Made by a program: the position numbers and the translations under genes
Assembly: GCF_021261325.1 (NCBI RefSeq)
Contig: NZ_JAJSBI010000007.1
Coordinates: 124,001 to 188,000 of the forward strand
Direction of reading: 5' to 3'
Source: Streptomyces guryensis
Lineage (GTDB): Bacteria > Actinomycetota > Actinomycetes > Streptomycetales > Streptomycetaceae
DNA length: 64,000 nt
Notes under the pieces: model-generated
Database searches by the model: none
What the model saw: only the letters and a program-made list of their open reading frames with translations
What the model was told of the DNA's origin: nothing
In this document: positions 32,316-41,555 of the stretch, piece by piece
Position numbering within the stretch: position 1 is the first letter of the stretch
How the letters are laid out: each line of letters opens with the position of its first letter

Positions 32316-33807
32316 CGGCGGAGTCTTCGTCCTCGATCAGGGGCAGGCGGTCAGCGATCTCTTCGTTCAGCTGCTTTTTTTTGAGCGCATAGGCATGCGC
32401 GTCGGCCTTGTCCTCGAAGAAACCACGCTTGACCGTCTTCTCCAGGGCTTCGAACAGACCCGAGCGGCGCGTCATGGTGCGGAACTTGCGCTCCACCTCG
32501 AGCAGTTCGCGGGCGGTGGTGAACAGCAGGTCGTCGCCATCACATACCTCGCGCAGCAGGTCGATCTCGCCGGCGCCCAGGGCAAGGTGCTCGTCCAGCG
32601 GGCGGCCAGGGAAGTCCTCGCCGGTCTCTTCCTTGTAGATGCGCGGCAGGGAGTCCTCGACTTCGTGCTTCTCGAAGACCCACAGGCGGCGAATCTCGTG
32701 AAGTTCCTCCGTCGTGATCAGCTCAATCCCGCGGACGTACTCGGGGGCGTCTGCGCGTACGCGAGACTGGGCTTCGAGGAGCTGCCGCAGCCAGTCCTCA
32801 CGAGCCTTCTGGGTGTAGGGGCCATGGACGATGCGCTCGCCGAACAGTTGGATACTGCCGTTCATCTTGCGGAAGTCTCGGAGCTGGTGCTCCTCTTCAC
32901 CGCTGACATCCAGCTTGTCGCGCAACTTCAGGAGCGGTGCCATCCACACCATCTCCTCGCCACTATTGACCATGGCAGCCATGGACTTGTCCTGGTCCAC
33001 GAGCGTGCAGGTCCAGCATCCGAAGCGGCTGTCGCCGCAGGAAGGCGTTGAGTCGTCCACTACCAGTGGGCACTCTTGGTCCTCTGTGGCGCTCTGGTAC
33101 ATGGTCAGCAGATCCTTGTTGGGGTGCCCCCAAGGGTTCTGCTGCTGCATGAGGAAGGTCCATACCTCGTCGTTGGACCAGTCCTCGATCGGGCTGTAGA
33201 CGAGCGAGTTGGGCAGGTTGCCGTTGGGAGACAAGCGCTCCTGTACCCGGCGCTTCTCGTGCTTGGCCATGGCCCGGGCCCGGGCCTGGCTCTCCTGCTT
33301 GCGGATGCCGAGCACCAGGATGGCCTCGCCGTGCCTACGGACCACCTTACGGATGAAGGTGTTTGACGGCCGGATCTTCATGCGCTCGGTGCACCAGCGG
33401 AACTTCGGGCGCGGTGCTGGGTAGCCACGCCCGATCAGGTTCACCCAGAAAGTGTCCTGGACCTTAGGGGTGAGGCGGTTCGGCTCGATCGGCAGCTGCT
33501 GATCGATCGCCGCCTGTCGCATGGTCTCCAGGGACTGGCTCACCCACGAGGCGACAACCGGGTTCTCCACCAAGGTGTCTGTGCTGATGACGTAGACGGT
33601 CTTCGTGCGCTGTTCGGCCGGCAGTTCCTGGAGAGCCAGCCACACCAGTTGCAGAGTGGCAGTGGAGTCTTTGCCCCCGCTGTAGCCAATCACCCAGGGC
33701 ACTTCGTCCGCGATATAGAGCTCGCGGATCTCCTCCTTGAGGTCGGCGGTCACCTGCGCGAGACTGCTGCCCTCGAAGGGCGCAGCTCGTCGGGTCGCGG
33801 TAGTCAT
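32302..33807 (-). CDS. dndC: DNA phosphorothioation sulfurtransferase DndC
   Basis: 501 residues, adenine-nucleotide alpha hydrolase family (PAPS-reductase-like). The PP-loop SGGKDST is at 43-49. Cysteines that fit the [4Fe-4S] site are at 139 (FRWCTERMK), 257, 264 and 267 (SCGDSRFGCWTC). It activates the DNA backbone with ATP and delivers sulfur received from the cysteine desulfurase DndA. Coupled to dndB (4-bp overlap) and dndD. Confidence 0.94.
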   Translation of the reverse strand: MTTATRRAAPFEGSSLAQVTADLKEEIRELYIADEVPWVIGYSGGKDSTATLQLVWLALQELPAEQRTKTVYVISTDTLVENPVVASWVSQSLETMRQAAIDQQLPIEPNRLTPKVQDTFWVNLIGRGYPAPRPKFRWCTERMKIRPSNTFIRKVVRRHGEAILVLGIRKQESQARARAMAKHEKRRVQERLSPNGNLPNSLVYSPIEDWSNDEVWTFLMQQQNPWGHPNKDLLTMYQSATEDQECPLVVDDSTPSCGDSRFGCWTCTLVDQDKSMAAMVNSGEEMVWMAPLLKLRDKLDVSGEEEHQLRDFRKMNGSIQLFGERIVHGPYTQKAREDWLRQLLEAQSRVRADAPEYVRGIELITTEELHEIRRLWVFEKHEVEDSLPRIYKEETGEDFPGRPLDEHLALGAGEIDLLREVCDGDDLLFTTARELLEVERKFRTMTRRSGLFEALEKTVKRGFFEDKADAHAYALKKKQLNEEIADRLPLIEDEDSADAPA

Positions 33808-34934
33808 GACTCTCCTCGCTGATAAGCATCTTCGGCGCGTTGCTCTTCAGGGCTGAGCCTGAGCTTCAGCATGCGGCGAAGGTAGGTCACGGTCAAAGTG
33901 ACCTGGGCGTGGCTCTTGGAGACCCGGCCGCCGATGATTGCGCGGCCTTCCCAGTCGGTATTGGTACGGGCCCAGTCGACTGCGGCTAGCTTCTTCAGGC
34001 GCGGTTGCCACACGGTGGCGTCGACGGATTCTCGCAACAAGCTGTTGCCGACACGCCCCAGGGCATGCAGGGCGATGCCGTGGCTGTGGATGTAGTTCTG
34101 ACGCACGTCGGGGGCGGTCATGCCGCGATCGCGGACCATCGCCCACTCGGGGATGAGCGTGTCAACGTATTCCCAGAACGCCTGGGCCAGTACGGCTGCC
34201 TCGTCACGTTTCAACTCCAGCCCCTGGAGCAGAGACTGATTGCCCGAGTGCAGGGCGCTGAGCGTGAACAGCTTGCGCGAACGCGCGGACAGCGTGCTGC
34301 TCTCCATCTCGACGTGTTGCTTGAACACCGGGGACTTCAGGGCCAGTAGCCGAGTCAGGCTGGCAAGGTCGTCACGCTGGTCGTAGAGCACGCCGATCGA
34401 GCGCGATGGGCGCACGGCGTGCCGGTTCAGGTCGGCGAACATCTGCTGGGAACGTCCCAGACCCGCGTCGTGGAAGAAAACGACGGCGATCGTCTCGTCT
34501 CCCAGGTCGGGGTTCTCTTTGAGTGCGAGCTCGATGGCAGCGCGACGGTGCTGCCCATCGTTGATCAAGAAGCGCGCCGCCATCGGCACGCGGATCTGTC
34601 CGGCGCGCATCCCAGCGCCCTCGCTCGCAATGCCCTCAAAGGTGATCTCGCCATCGATCGAGGCGGTGAGCGCACTGAAAACGTAATCATCTGGATTGTC
34701 CAGAATGTACCGAGTCAGCGCTGGCAGCCTACCCTTGTTGAGGACGCGCTGTGCGCGGACCTCCGGGGCGATCTCGTCGTCGTCGAAGACGAAAATTTTG
34801 GGGATCAACCGGAGTGGACACATCGAAACGAAGAACTCTCGTCCCGCCTGAACTCCCCTGATGGCAGGAAAAATGTACTCGAAGCCGACGAACGTCGCCT
34901 CCCCTGCCGCATGAGCTCCTCGTTGATCGATCAC
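33804..34934 (-). CDS. dndB: DGQHR protein DndB, regulator of phosphorothioation
   Basis: 376 residues from a GTG start; the open frame continues upstream through the dndA start, so the GTG giving MIDQRGAHAAGEATFVGFEY is preferred. The DGQHR motif lies at 126-130 (FLINDGQHRRAAIELAL), followed by FADLNRHAVRPSRSI. DndB is not needed for sulfur insertion; in other bacteria (Salmonella DptB) it represses the operon and affects modification level. The palindromes just upstream are candidate binding sites. Confidence 0.9.
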   Translation of the reverse strand: MIDQRGAHAAGEATFVGFEYIFPAIRGVQAGREFFVSMCPLRLIPKIFVFDDDEIAPEVRAQRVLNKGRLPALTRYILDNPDDYVFSALTASIDGEITFEGIASEGAGMRAGQIRVPMAARFLINDGQHRRAAIELALKENPDLGDETIAVVFFHDAGLGRSQQMFADLNRHAVRPSRSIGVLYDQRDDLASLTRLLALKSPVFKQHVEMESSTLSARSRKLFTLSALHSGNQSLLQGLELKRDEAAVLAQAFWEYVDTLIPEWAMVRDRGMTAPDVRQNYIHSHGIALHALGRVGNSLLRESVDATVWQPRLKKLAAVDWARTNTDWEGRAIIGGRVSKSHAQVTLTVTYLRRMLKLRLSPEEQRAEDAYQRGES

Positions 34935-34999
34935 GGCGGTATCGTACCTGGTACGTGATCTCAGTGACGTACTGTACGGGATTCTTGTAGAAGAGAGTA
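34935..34999. promoter_or_regulatory. dndA-dndB divergent promoter with two palindromes
   Basis: The 65-bp space holds CGTAC-CTG-GTACG (34943-34955) and CGTAC-T-GTACG (34968-34978), 25 bp apart start to start, i.e. on the same face of the helix at 2.4 turns approximately. A related but imperfect copy, GGTAACGTACC, lies just inside dndA (35010-35020). Repeated GTACG half-sites between divergent genes suggest operators for one regulator, DndB being the obvious candidate. Confidence 0.6.
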
Positions 35000-36139
35000 A
35001 TGATGTCGGTAACGTACCTTGATGCTGCCGCGACCACTCGCGTCGACCCACGTGTCGCCGATGTCGTGCTCCACTGGATGACCGAAGACTTTGGCAACGC
35101 CGGCAGTCGCACTCACGAGTACGGTGCGCGCGCCAAGAAGGCGGTACAGCAGGCGCGTACGCAGATCGCTGCGCAACTCGGCGCGTCGGCCGAAGAGTTG
35201 ATCTTCACAAGCGGGGCGACCGAGAGCAACAACATCGCGTTGCTCGGGATCGCGCCGCACGGCGAGCAGACCGGGCGCCGGCACATCATCACCTCGGCGA
35301 TCGAGCATAAGGCGGTCCTCGAACCGCTCGAGCACTTGCAAAGCCGCGGTTTCGAGGTCGACTTTCTCAAGCCCGACGAGCACGGCAGGATCAGCATCGA
35401 AGCTGTCCGGGAGCGCCTGCGCCCGGACACCCTGCTGGTGTCGCTCATGCACGTCAACAACGAGACGGGTGTCGTCCAGCCCGTCAGCGAACTCGGCCAA
35501 CTCCTCCGCGAGACGTCCACGTACTTCCACGTCGACGCCGCCCAAGGTTTCGCCAAGCTCCCGGAAGACCTCACCGCGCCGATCGATCTGATCAGCATCA
35601 GCGGCCACAAGATCGGCGCTCCGAAGGGCATCGGGGCGCTGTTGGTCCGTCGACGCGGTTGGGACCGGCTCCCTCTACAGCCTCTGATGTTCGGCGGTGG
35701 CCAGGAGCGCAAGCTCCGCCCGGGTACGCTGCCCGTCCCGCTGATCATGGGACTGGCAAAGGCGGAGGAGATCTTCCGCAAGGAGCACCAGCAGTGGCTG
35801 GCCGGAGCGCAGAAGTTCCGCGAGCAGGTCCTCGCCGGGCTCGCTGGCACTCGTTACCACGTGAACGGCGACCCCAAACACTCCGTGCCGCATATCCTCA
35901 ACCTCTCTTTCGAGGGCGTGGACGCCGAAGCCCTGATCATCGGCCTCAAGGGCGTAGCGGCCGTGGCCACCGGCTCGGCATGCACGAGCGCCTCCTACAC
36001 TCCGAGTCACGTGCTGACAGCCATGGGACTGCCTGATGAGATCGTGTCCAATGGGCTGCGCCTGTCCTGGCTCCCTTCCCAGGTCGATGGGTTCGAGGTC
36101 AGCGACCTGGCCGCTGCGGTCAACCAGCTCCAGCCGTAG
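35000..36139 (+). CDS. dndA: cysteine desulfurase DndA
   Basis: 379 residues of the NifS/IscS class V aminotransferase family. The PLP lysine is Lys204 (SISGHKIGAPKG), with Asp179 (FHVDAAQG) and His103 (SAIEHKAV); the active-site Cys is Cys328 (TGSACTSASYTPSHVL). It supplies sulfur to DndC. GAGAG precedes two adjacent ATGs. It diverges from dndB, the arrangement known from Streptomyces lividans. Its 3' end overlaps the convergent methyltransferase gene by 20 bp. Confidence 0.93.
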   Translation: MMSVTYLDAAATTRVDPRVADVVLHWMTEDFGNAGSRTHEYGARAKKAVQQARTQIAAQLGASAEELIFTSGATESNNIALLGIAPHGEQTGRRHIITSAIEHKAVLEPLEHLQSRGFEVDFLKPDEHGRISIEAVRERLRPDTLLVSLMHVNNETGVVQPVSELGQLLRETSTYFHVDAAQGFAKLPEDLTAPIDLISISGHKIGAPKGIGALLVRRRGWDRLPLQPLMFGGGQERKLRPGTLPVPLIMGLAKAEEIFRKEHQQWLAGAQKFREQVLAGLAGTRYHVNGDPKHSVPHILNLSFEGVDAEALIIGLKGVAAVATGSACTSASYTPSHVLTAMGLPDEIVSNGLRLSWLPSQVDGFEVSDLAAAVNQLQP

Positions 36140-37628
36140 GGGGCTTCGGCTCTGCATCCTCTCCCGGGCCCTGCGGCTGCGGGATCCCTGTGGGGCTCGC
36201 AGGGCGGCGCACCAGCCGGTGCCCGCGCAGGGCGCGCGAGCAGCGCTCCAGCTCGGCTTCCCAGCCCTGCTCGGTTCCGATCAAGTGGGGCTGGTCGTAC
36301 AGTCCGGCTCGGACTTCGGCCTCCGTCAGCCGCCGGTACTTGGGCACGTCCGGGTCATCCGGTGCCAGGAACTCATGCTTGCGGTGCAGCAGTGGCCGGT
36401 TGGCCGAGTTGTCGTAGGACAGGTGGGTCGTGTCCAGGCTGCGCATCTCGATCGAGTAGGAGGAGTGCAGTTTGGGGTGCGGGTCGGTGTCGAAGTCGGG
36501 GTAATGGAGCCAGCTGACGGCTCGTCCCTGGTGCTTGAGCTTCGCCACCGACCACTGCGGCGGGCGGCCGGCGGCAATGGCGGCGCAGTGCTCGTACAGC
36601 CTGAGCACGGTAGGTAGCCTCTCGATGGCGCGGCGGTGCACGTATAGCGCGGTCGGCGTGAGCTTGCCGGCTTCCGAGGCTCGCATCGCGCCGCGTACGT
36701 ACGTGTCGTCGCGCAGCTTGAGCAGGAGCCGGTCGGCGCGTTTGCATGCCTCCAGGTAGGAGGAGAAGCAGGACCGAATGTCGAGCTGGATGGGCAGCGG
36801 CAGGCTGCCGAACGGGCCGCGTCCGTTGAATAGCTCCACTGCAAGGAACAGCAACGTGTTCAGCGTGGTGCGCTTGCCGCCCGCAGCCATCTTCTCCGGA
36901 TCGGCGGAGCGTCGGACCAGGCGCTGGAGTTCGGCACCCTGGAGGTGATTCAACAGTTCTGACAGGGGAACCGACATCTCCTCCAGCCGTGGCAGTCGGC
37001 CCCGCCGCTCGGTGAAGTCGACCACCGCGGCGATAGCGGAGGTGGTGTCCTCGGAGGCCAGCCACTCGGCATCGGGCACGATCCGGCGGGCGAGGAAGGC
37101 GATGCGGGCAGGATCGCGCCGGAACGCGTAGACGACTCCGGGCGCTGCGGACACGCAGTGGACGCCGGTGGTCTCCTGTACGAAGTCGCGCAACTCGCTC
37201 GCGCCAAACAGGTGCTGGAAGGTTCCACGTTCGGTCAGGACCCCATCGGCAAGCTGATTGCCGTTCACCTTGTTCCGTTCCCACACCAGGCGGCCGGAGA
37301 CCACCAGGACCCCGCGAGTCAGGGTCCAGGCGCGCAGCAGAGTTTCGCGCCGTTCGGCCGGGTTCTCGATGACGTTCAACACGTAGGTGAGCAGCACCAC
37401 GTCCGAAGGCTTCTGCTCGCCGTCCGGGAAGAAGTGTGGATCCCAGCCAGTAACATCGAGCTGCATGTGAAGCAGACTGCGCACGTCGTCTCCACGGCCG
37501 CAGCCATAGTCCAGGACGCTGACCCCGGGCCCGATCTGCTGGTCGATGACGGCCTGCCGGGCAGGCACTGAGAGAGCTGAGCGAGTGATCGCCGTCAGGC
37601 GCCGATCGCTGTTCCATACCTCGCGCAT
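36120..37628 (-). CDS. DNA phosphorothioation-associated putative methyltransferase
   Basis: 502 residues. SAM-binding motif I is VSVLDYGCGRGDDVRSL (36-52), with VVLLTYVLNVIENPAERRET as the motif IV/V region. The remaining 350 residues have no recognised domain. This agrees with the family annotated as phosphorothioation-associated putative methyltransferase. Its target is unknown; DNA methylation at or near the sulfur site is one possibility. Converges on dndA with tail-to-tail overlap, so transcription of either reads into the other's 3' end. Confidence 0.82.
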   Translation of the reverse strand: MREVWNSDRRLTAITRSALSVPARQAVIDQQIGPGVSVLDYGCGRGDDVRSLLHMQLDVTGWDPHFFPDGEQKPSDVVLLTYVLNVIENPAERRETLLRAWTLTRGVLVVSGRLVWERNKVNGNQLADGVLTERGTFQHLFGASELRDFVQETTGVHCVSAAPGVVYAFRRDPARIAFLARRIVPDAEWLASEDTTSAIAAVVDFTERRGRLPRLEEMSVPLSELLNHLQGAELQRLVRRSADPEKMAAGGKRTTLNTLLFLAVELFNGRGPFGSLPLPIQLDIRSCFSSYLEACKRADRLLLKLRDDTYVRGAMRASEAGKLTPTALYVHRRAIERLPTVLRLYEHCAAIAAGRPPQWSVAKLKHQGRAVSWLHYPDFDTDPHPKLHSSYSIEMRSLDTTHLSYDNSANRPLLHRKHEFLAPDDPDVPKYRRLTEAEVRAGLYDQPHLIGTEQGWEAELERCSRALRGHRLVRRPASPTGIPQPQGPGEDAEPKPPTAGAG

Positions 37629-38399
37629 CTCACCTCGCCAAACATGGATTCCGGCTACTTTCAGAGAATATTCCCCAGCAACGCGAGAAGGTCTGGCTGT
37701 CGGTCCTTCTGACCATCCCCGCCGCGGTGGAGCGGATCCTGGCTGCGATCCAGCGGCTCATAGGTGGCCAGGAGGCGTGCGCTTGACCGGCTCGAGGTCG
37801 GGAGCGAGGGCGTGACCCGATCGGTCCGCCAGAAACGAATCTCGGCGGGCCCGTAGATCAGGCTCCTGGTCCGCTGGGCCCAGAATCACTGGCCCGACCA
37901 CCGCCGCTCACGCCGTTGGCTGGCGGACTTGCTGAACGTCAGTCCACACCCCCGACTGGGGGGCTCACCATCGTCTCCGGACACACGCCACCGCCCTCGG
38001 CCCCATCCACTGCCGACAGCATCCGCTCAACAAGGACGGTCAGCCGCAGCAGCGCATCCACGCTGATTATCGCCCTGGCCGCTGAAAGAGCGCCAGCTTC
38101 GGGCGCATCATGAGTGGTTGACTGAGCACGACTACCGCGAGATGAAACAGGCCCTGGGTCTGGCCCACTTCGAGGGCCGCACCTGGAACGGCTGGCACCA
38201 CCACGTCACCCTCGTCTCCGCCGCCCATGCCTTCTGCACACTCCAGCGACTGGCCCGGACCCCAAAAGAAACGGCACCGGCCTGACCCTCTACCAGGTCG
38301 TCCGCGAGATGCAGTTCCTCCTCGCCGTCTGGACCGGCGCCTGCCCCACCTGTCACCGCGACATACCCACGGCGATACCAACCTGACCAAGCCCTACTA
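37629..38399. mobile_element. transposon debris, including an IS701-family transposase C-terminus
   Basis: No intact gene. On the plus strand 38120-38285 encodes EHDYREMKQALGLAHFEGRT and HHVTLVSAAHAFCTLQRLA, the C-terminal part of an IS701-family transposase, and after a one-base shift LTLYQVVREMQFLLAVWTGA follows to about 38375. At 37676-37786 a plus-strand tail (LLTIPAAVERILAAIQRLIG) may be the end of another recombinase or transposase. The rest is unassigned. Confidence 0.6.
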
Positions 38400-39625
38400 G
38401 TGCCGCATCAGGCAACGTTCGCCCTGTTCACGACCTCGCGGAGGTGTTCGTCGGCGGCGTGCTTGTTCCGCCAGATGATGTAGCGGCGGATCATGCTGCC
38501 CTGCTCTTTGTGGCTGGCGTGGTCGGTGCCGTCCAGTGCGAAGTAGCGCAGGGCGGTGAACTGGGCTTCGATGCGGTTCAGCCAGGAGCTGTTGGTCGGT
38601 GTGTAGGCGAACTCGATGTTGTTGGCCGCTGCCCAGTCGCCGACTCGGGTGTCCTTCCTCGTGGTCAGGTGCGGGGAGAAGTTGTCGAGCACGATCGCGA
38701 TACGGATCTTCGGCGGGTAGAGGCTTCGCAGGTAGCGGCAGAACTCCAGGAACCTCGTCCGGTTCTTCTTCGGCTTGATGTGTCCGTAGAGCTTGTCCTT
38801 GGCCAGGTCGTAGGCAGCGAACAGGTGCCGGACGCCGTGCGGGCGGGTGTAGGTCGCCCGGCGGCGGGGCCGGGGCCCGCGGCCGGGATCCTTGTGCCGG
38901 CCACTGCGTTCGGCCCATTGCCGGCCGGGGTGGGGCTGGAGGTTGAGCGGCCCGAACTCGTCCAGACACAAGACGACTTCGGGCTCGCCGTCCTCGGGTA
39001 TGACCTCGCCGTCGGCGATCGCATAGAGATGCTCGATGCGGGCCTTCTTGGCGGCGTAGTCGGGGTCGCGGGAGGTCTTCCAGGTCTTTATGCGTTGAAA
39101 GGAGACGCCTTCCTCGCGGAGCAGAATGCGCAGGCCCTCGTGGCTGATGTCGTCGACCACCCCCTCGGCGACCAGGAAGTCGGCCAGTTTGGCCAGGCTC
39201 CAGGTCGAGAACGGCAGGCCGTGCTCGGCCGGCTTCGACTTGGCGATCTTCTTGATCTCCCGGCGTTCCGGGAGGCTGAAGGTTCTCGGCCTGCCGCCCT
39301 TGTATTTCGGGTAGAGCGAGTCGAAGCCGTCGATGTTGAAGTTGTGGAGCACGTCCCGGACCCGGTCCGGGCTGGTGAACGTCACCTCGGCGATCTTCGC
39401 TACGGACATGCCCTGCGCGGATAACAGCACCATCTGGGCCCGCCGCCAGGTCACCACCGAACCAGTGCCTCTGCGGATGATCCGCAGCAACCGCCTGCCC
39501 TCGTCGTCCGCAATCTCCCGGACCCTCACGCGTTCAGCCACCTGATCATTCTGGCCGTCAGGTGCCACCCGCCACAGCAACCCGACGACACATCACCACG
39601 GGGCAAACGTTGCCTGATGCGGCAC
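38400..39625. mobile_element. complete IS630-family insertion sequence
   Basis: Terminal inverted repeats begin GTGCCGCATCAGGCAACGTT at both ends and match at 27 of 28 positions if the flanking CTA/TAG is counted. The element is flanked by TA on both sides (38398-38399 and 39626-39627), the usual IS630/Tc1-mariner target duplication. It holds one transposase gene. Confidence 0.88.
38408..39541 (-). CDS. IS630 family transposase
   Basis: 377 residues from a GTG start (MAERVRVREIADDEG); the frame is open 13 codons further. N-terminal helix-turn-helix (VVTWRRAQMVLLSAQGMSVA, IAEVTFTSPDRVRDVLHNF), then the DDE catalytic core: Asp in LCLDEFGPL, Asp in VLDNFSPH and Glu in NSSWLNRIEAQF. No frameshift seen, so the element may be active. 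Confidence 0.9.
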   Translation of the reverse strand: MAERVRVREIADDEGRRLLRIIRRGTGSVVTWRRAQMVLLSAQGMSVAKIAEVTFTSPDRVRDVLHNFNIDGFDSLYPKYKGGRPRTFSLPERREIKKIAKSKPAEHGLPFSTWSLAKLADFLVAEGVVDDISHEGLRILLREEGVSFQRIKTWKTSRDPDYAAKKARIEHLYAIADGEVIPEDGEPEVVLCLDEFGPLNLQPHPGRQWAERSGRHKDPGRGPRPRRRATYTRPHGVRHLFAAYDLAKDKLYGHIKPKKNRTRFLEFCRYLRSLYPPKIRIAIVLDNFSPHLTTRKDTRVGDWAAANNIEFAYTPTNSSWLNRIEAQFTALRYFALDGTDHASHKEQGSMIRRYIIWRNKHAADEHLREVVNRANVA

Positions 39626-39828
39626 TAGAGACGGAGGCCAGGGCGGGGGCGGCTTGATCCACTGCTGGTCGTCAGGTCGTCACCAAGTCGCATACCCCTG
39701 TTCGGGGGTGAAACCCGCGGGTCGGTCCTTCGAGCGGTTCGCATAACCTCAATTGCCACGGCAGCGCCCTGAGTTGGGTATGGTGTGGCAACTGCCCAGC
39801 TACCAGGGTCACCAGCCTGCGAGGATGC

Positions 39829-41547
39829 ATGAGTGAGATCGTCAAAGAATATGATGCTTTTCTCGTCCATCAGACTCCAGAGAGTAAGCCTCTAGTTCTT
39901 TTTTCAGCCTCCGCGATAGAAATTGAACAGTGGGCAGGTGTTCCAGAGCGCCGGAAGCTGGCAAATGAGGAGACGGCAGGTTTTCAGCGGCAACAGGATC
40001 CCCGGCGTATCGCAGAACTGATGAAATTTTTCGCCGATAGCAATAACGTGGTTCAAAACCCGCTACTCGGCGCCCTTCAGGACAATCAGAGAGTTCAATT
40101 CTCTCTGACCTCACCCGGTTCGCCGTTCGGTCGGCTCAGCATTACTTACGAGGACTACTCATCGTTGTCGATGATGACGATGCTAAAGCGGATCGTGGCG
40201 CATCTTGAATCACGCGTAAGCAGTCTTGGGGATGACGTAGTAGACGAGGCGCGCGTCGCTTCCGTCATGCGTTTGGAGAGGCTGGAAGCAGAATCAGCAG
40301 ATAGCGACGATGATGATCGCGACGTCGATGATTCAGACTCAGACATCGACGATAGTCTAAGCTCGGATGAGGCGACTATAGATGATGCTGAAGCCACAGC
40401 GTCTGTCATGCTCGCAGAGGAAACGCACCTGGTTGATTTCTATACTGAGCTGCGCGCCCGCATCCGTGTACTAGAGCAGCGAGGCACCGAGGACGCTGAG
40501 GAAATTCAGGGCTTCACGAAGTCGGCACTTCTCGCCTACTTGAAGCCTGTCGTTCTTGTTGATGGGCAGCACAGGCTAAGAGGAGCTGTCGAGTCTGCCC
40601 GTCAAAGCATTAAGAACAATGACGGGAAAGCGAAGATCCTCGATGCGGTGAAAGGTGGATCTTCGCCTGAACTAGCCGCAGAACAACTGATCGAAAGTCA
40701 ATCTCGCCGGCTTCCGGTTTCGTTGCTGATGGATGATAGTCCGAGCGAGCATGTATTTCAATTTGTGGTCGTTAACCAAAAGGCGACCCCGATGGGTAAG
40801 GCGCTACTTGGGACCATTGTTTCGACAAGCCTAAGCCGAACCGAGCTATCTGCAGTTGCAGATCGTCTTCGCCGTGCAGGGATCAAGCTGGAGGATTCTC
40901 AATCCGTAGCATATTTGACCCGCTCAGAGGACAGTCCGTTTCGGGGTCTCGTGCAGACAGGAATGGCTGGCGATCGCCCCGATCTCCTGCAGTGGACTGT
41001 GCTGCGTGGTCTTGTTTCGATTTTTCGCGAGCTGCGGGGTGGACGCCCCTTTAATCAGAAAATCGACTATGCGCGCGCCTGGAAAATGGAGTATTTCCCA
41101 CAGTGCGGCCTTGTGAGTCCAGGAACAGATGAGGAGAGGTTTGAGGAGTGGTCGCGCCCCGATGGCCCCTGGCGGGATATCTTCGTTAGGTTCTTCTCGC
41201 GTGTGCGAGACCATTTTGGTGACCCTATCGAAGTTGACACTTACAATGGTTGGGGAAGCACGGCTGTAAGTAACCTATTCAATAAAGTCTCACTCACTAT
41301 CCTTGCTGCCGACTACTTCGACTTTCTCTACACGCAGTCGGAGTCGCTAGCAGATCTGGATGACTTCGAGCGAACCATCAATGACTGGCTTAAGGGTGGT
41401 CGGGTAAGCTCCTCCTATTTCAATCGAGATTGGAGGCTTGAGAATGTTAAGAAAGATCAATTGGCTGTAAAAAGGCTTTGGGCTCAAAACTGGCAGGAGT
41501 ATCGGAAAGTACCTGCAAGCGGACTTCCCAAGAAATTCAAGCCGTAG
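39829..41547 (+). CDS. DGQHR-domain protein with acidic insert, paired with an HNH nuclease
   Basis: 572 residues. DGQHR motif at 245-249 (VVLVDGQHRLRGAVESAR), followed by FVVVNQKATPMGKALLG, the same order as in DndB-type proteins. Residues 155-190 are a striking Asp/Ser-rich acidic stretch (DSDDDDRDVDDSDSDIDDS). GAGG precedes the ATG. Base composition is unlike the neighbours: only 25 G or C in 39841-39900, with CTA, CTT, TTT and ATA codons, indicating recent transfer. The HNH gene starts 8 bp downstream. Likely a target-DNA sensor for that nuclease. Confidence 0.78.
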   Translation: MSEIVKEYDAFLVHQTPESKPLVLFSASAIEIEQWAGVPERRKLANEETAGFQRQQDPRRIAELMKFFADSNNVVQNPLLGALQDNQRVQFSLTSPGSPFGRLSITYEDYSSLSMMTMLKRIVAHLESRVSSLGDDVVDEARVASVMRLERLEAESADSDDDDRDVDDSDSDIDDSLSSDEATIDDAEATASVMLAEETHLVDFYTELRARIRVLEQRGTEDAEEIQGFTKSALLAYLKPVVLVDGQHRLRGAVESARQSIKNNDGKAKILDAVKGGSSPELAAEQLIESQSRRLPVSLLMDDSPSEHVFQFVVVNQKATPMGKALLGTIVSTSLSRTELSAVADRLRRAGIKLEDSQSVAYLTRSEDSPFRGLVQTGMAGDRPDLLQWTVLRGLVSIFRELRGGRPFNQKIDYARAWKMEYFPQCGLVSPGTDEERFEEWSRPDGPWRDIFVRFFSRVRDHFGDPIEVDTYNGWGSTAVSNLFNKVSLTILAADYFDFLYTQSESLADLDDFERTINDWLKGGRVSSSYFNRDWRLENVKKDQLAVKRLWAQNWQEYRKVPASGLPKKFKP

Positions 41548-41555
41548 CCCCCACC

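Noticed and set aside
31182..32384. Plus-strand frame of 400 codons opposite dndD
   Set aside because: Shadow; Val/Gly-rich with no motif.
14316..37628. DptFGH/DndFGH restriction genes
   Set aside because: No protein in the island shows the DptF/DptG/DptH plan as I know it; helicase and ATPase genes here have other architectures.
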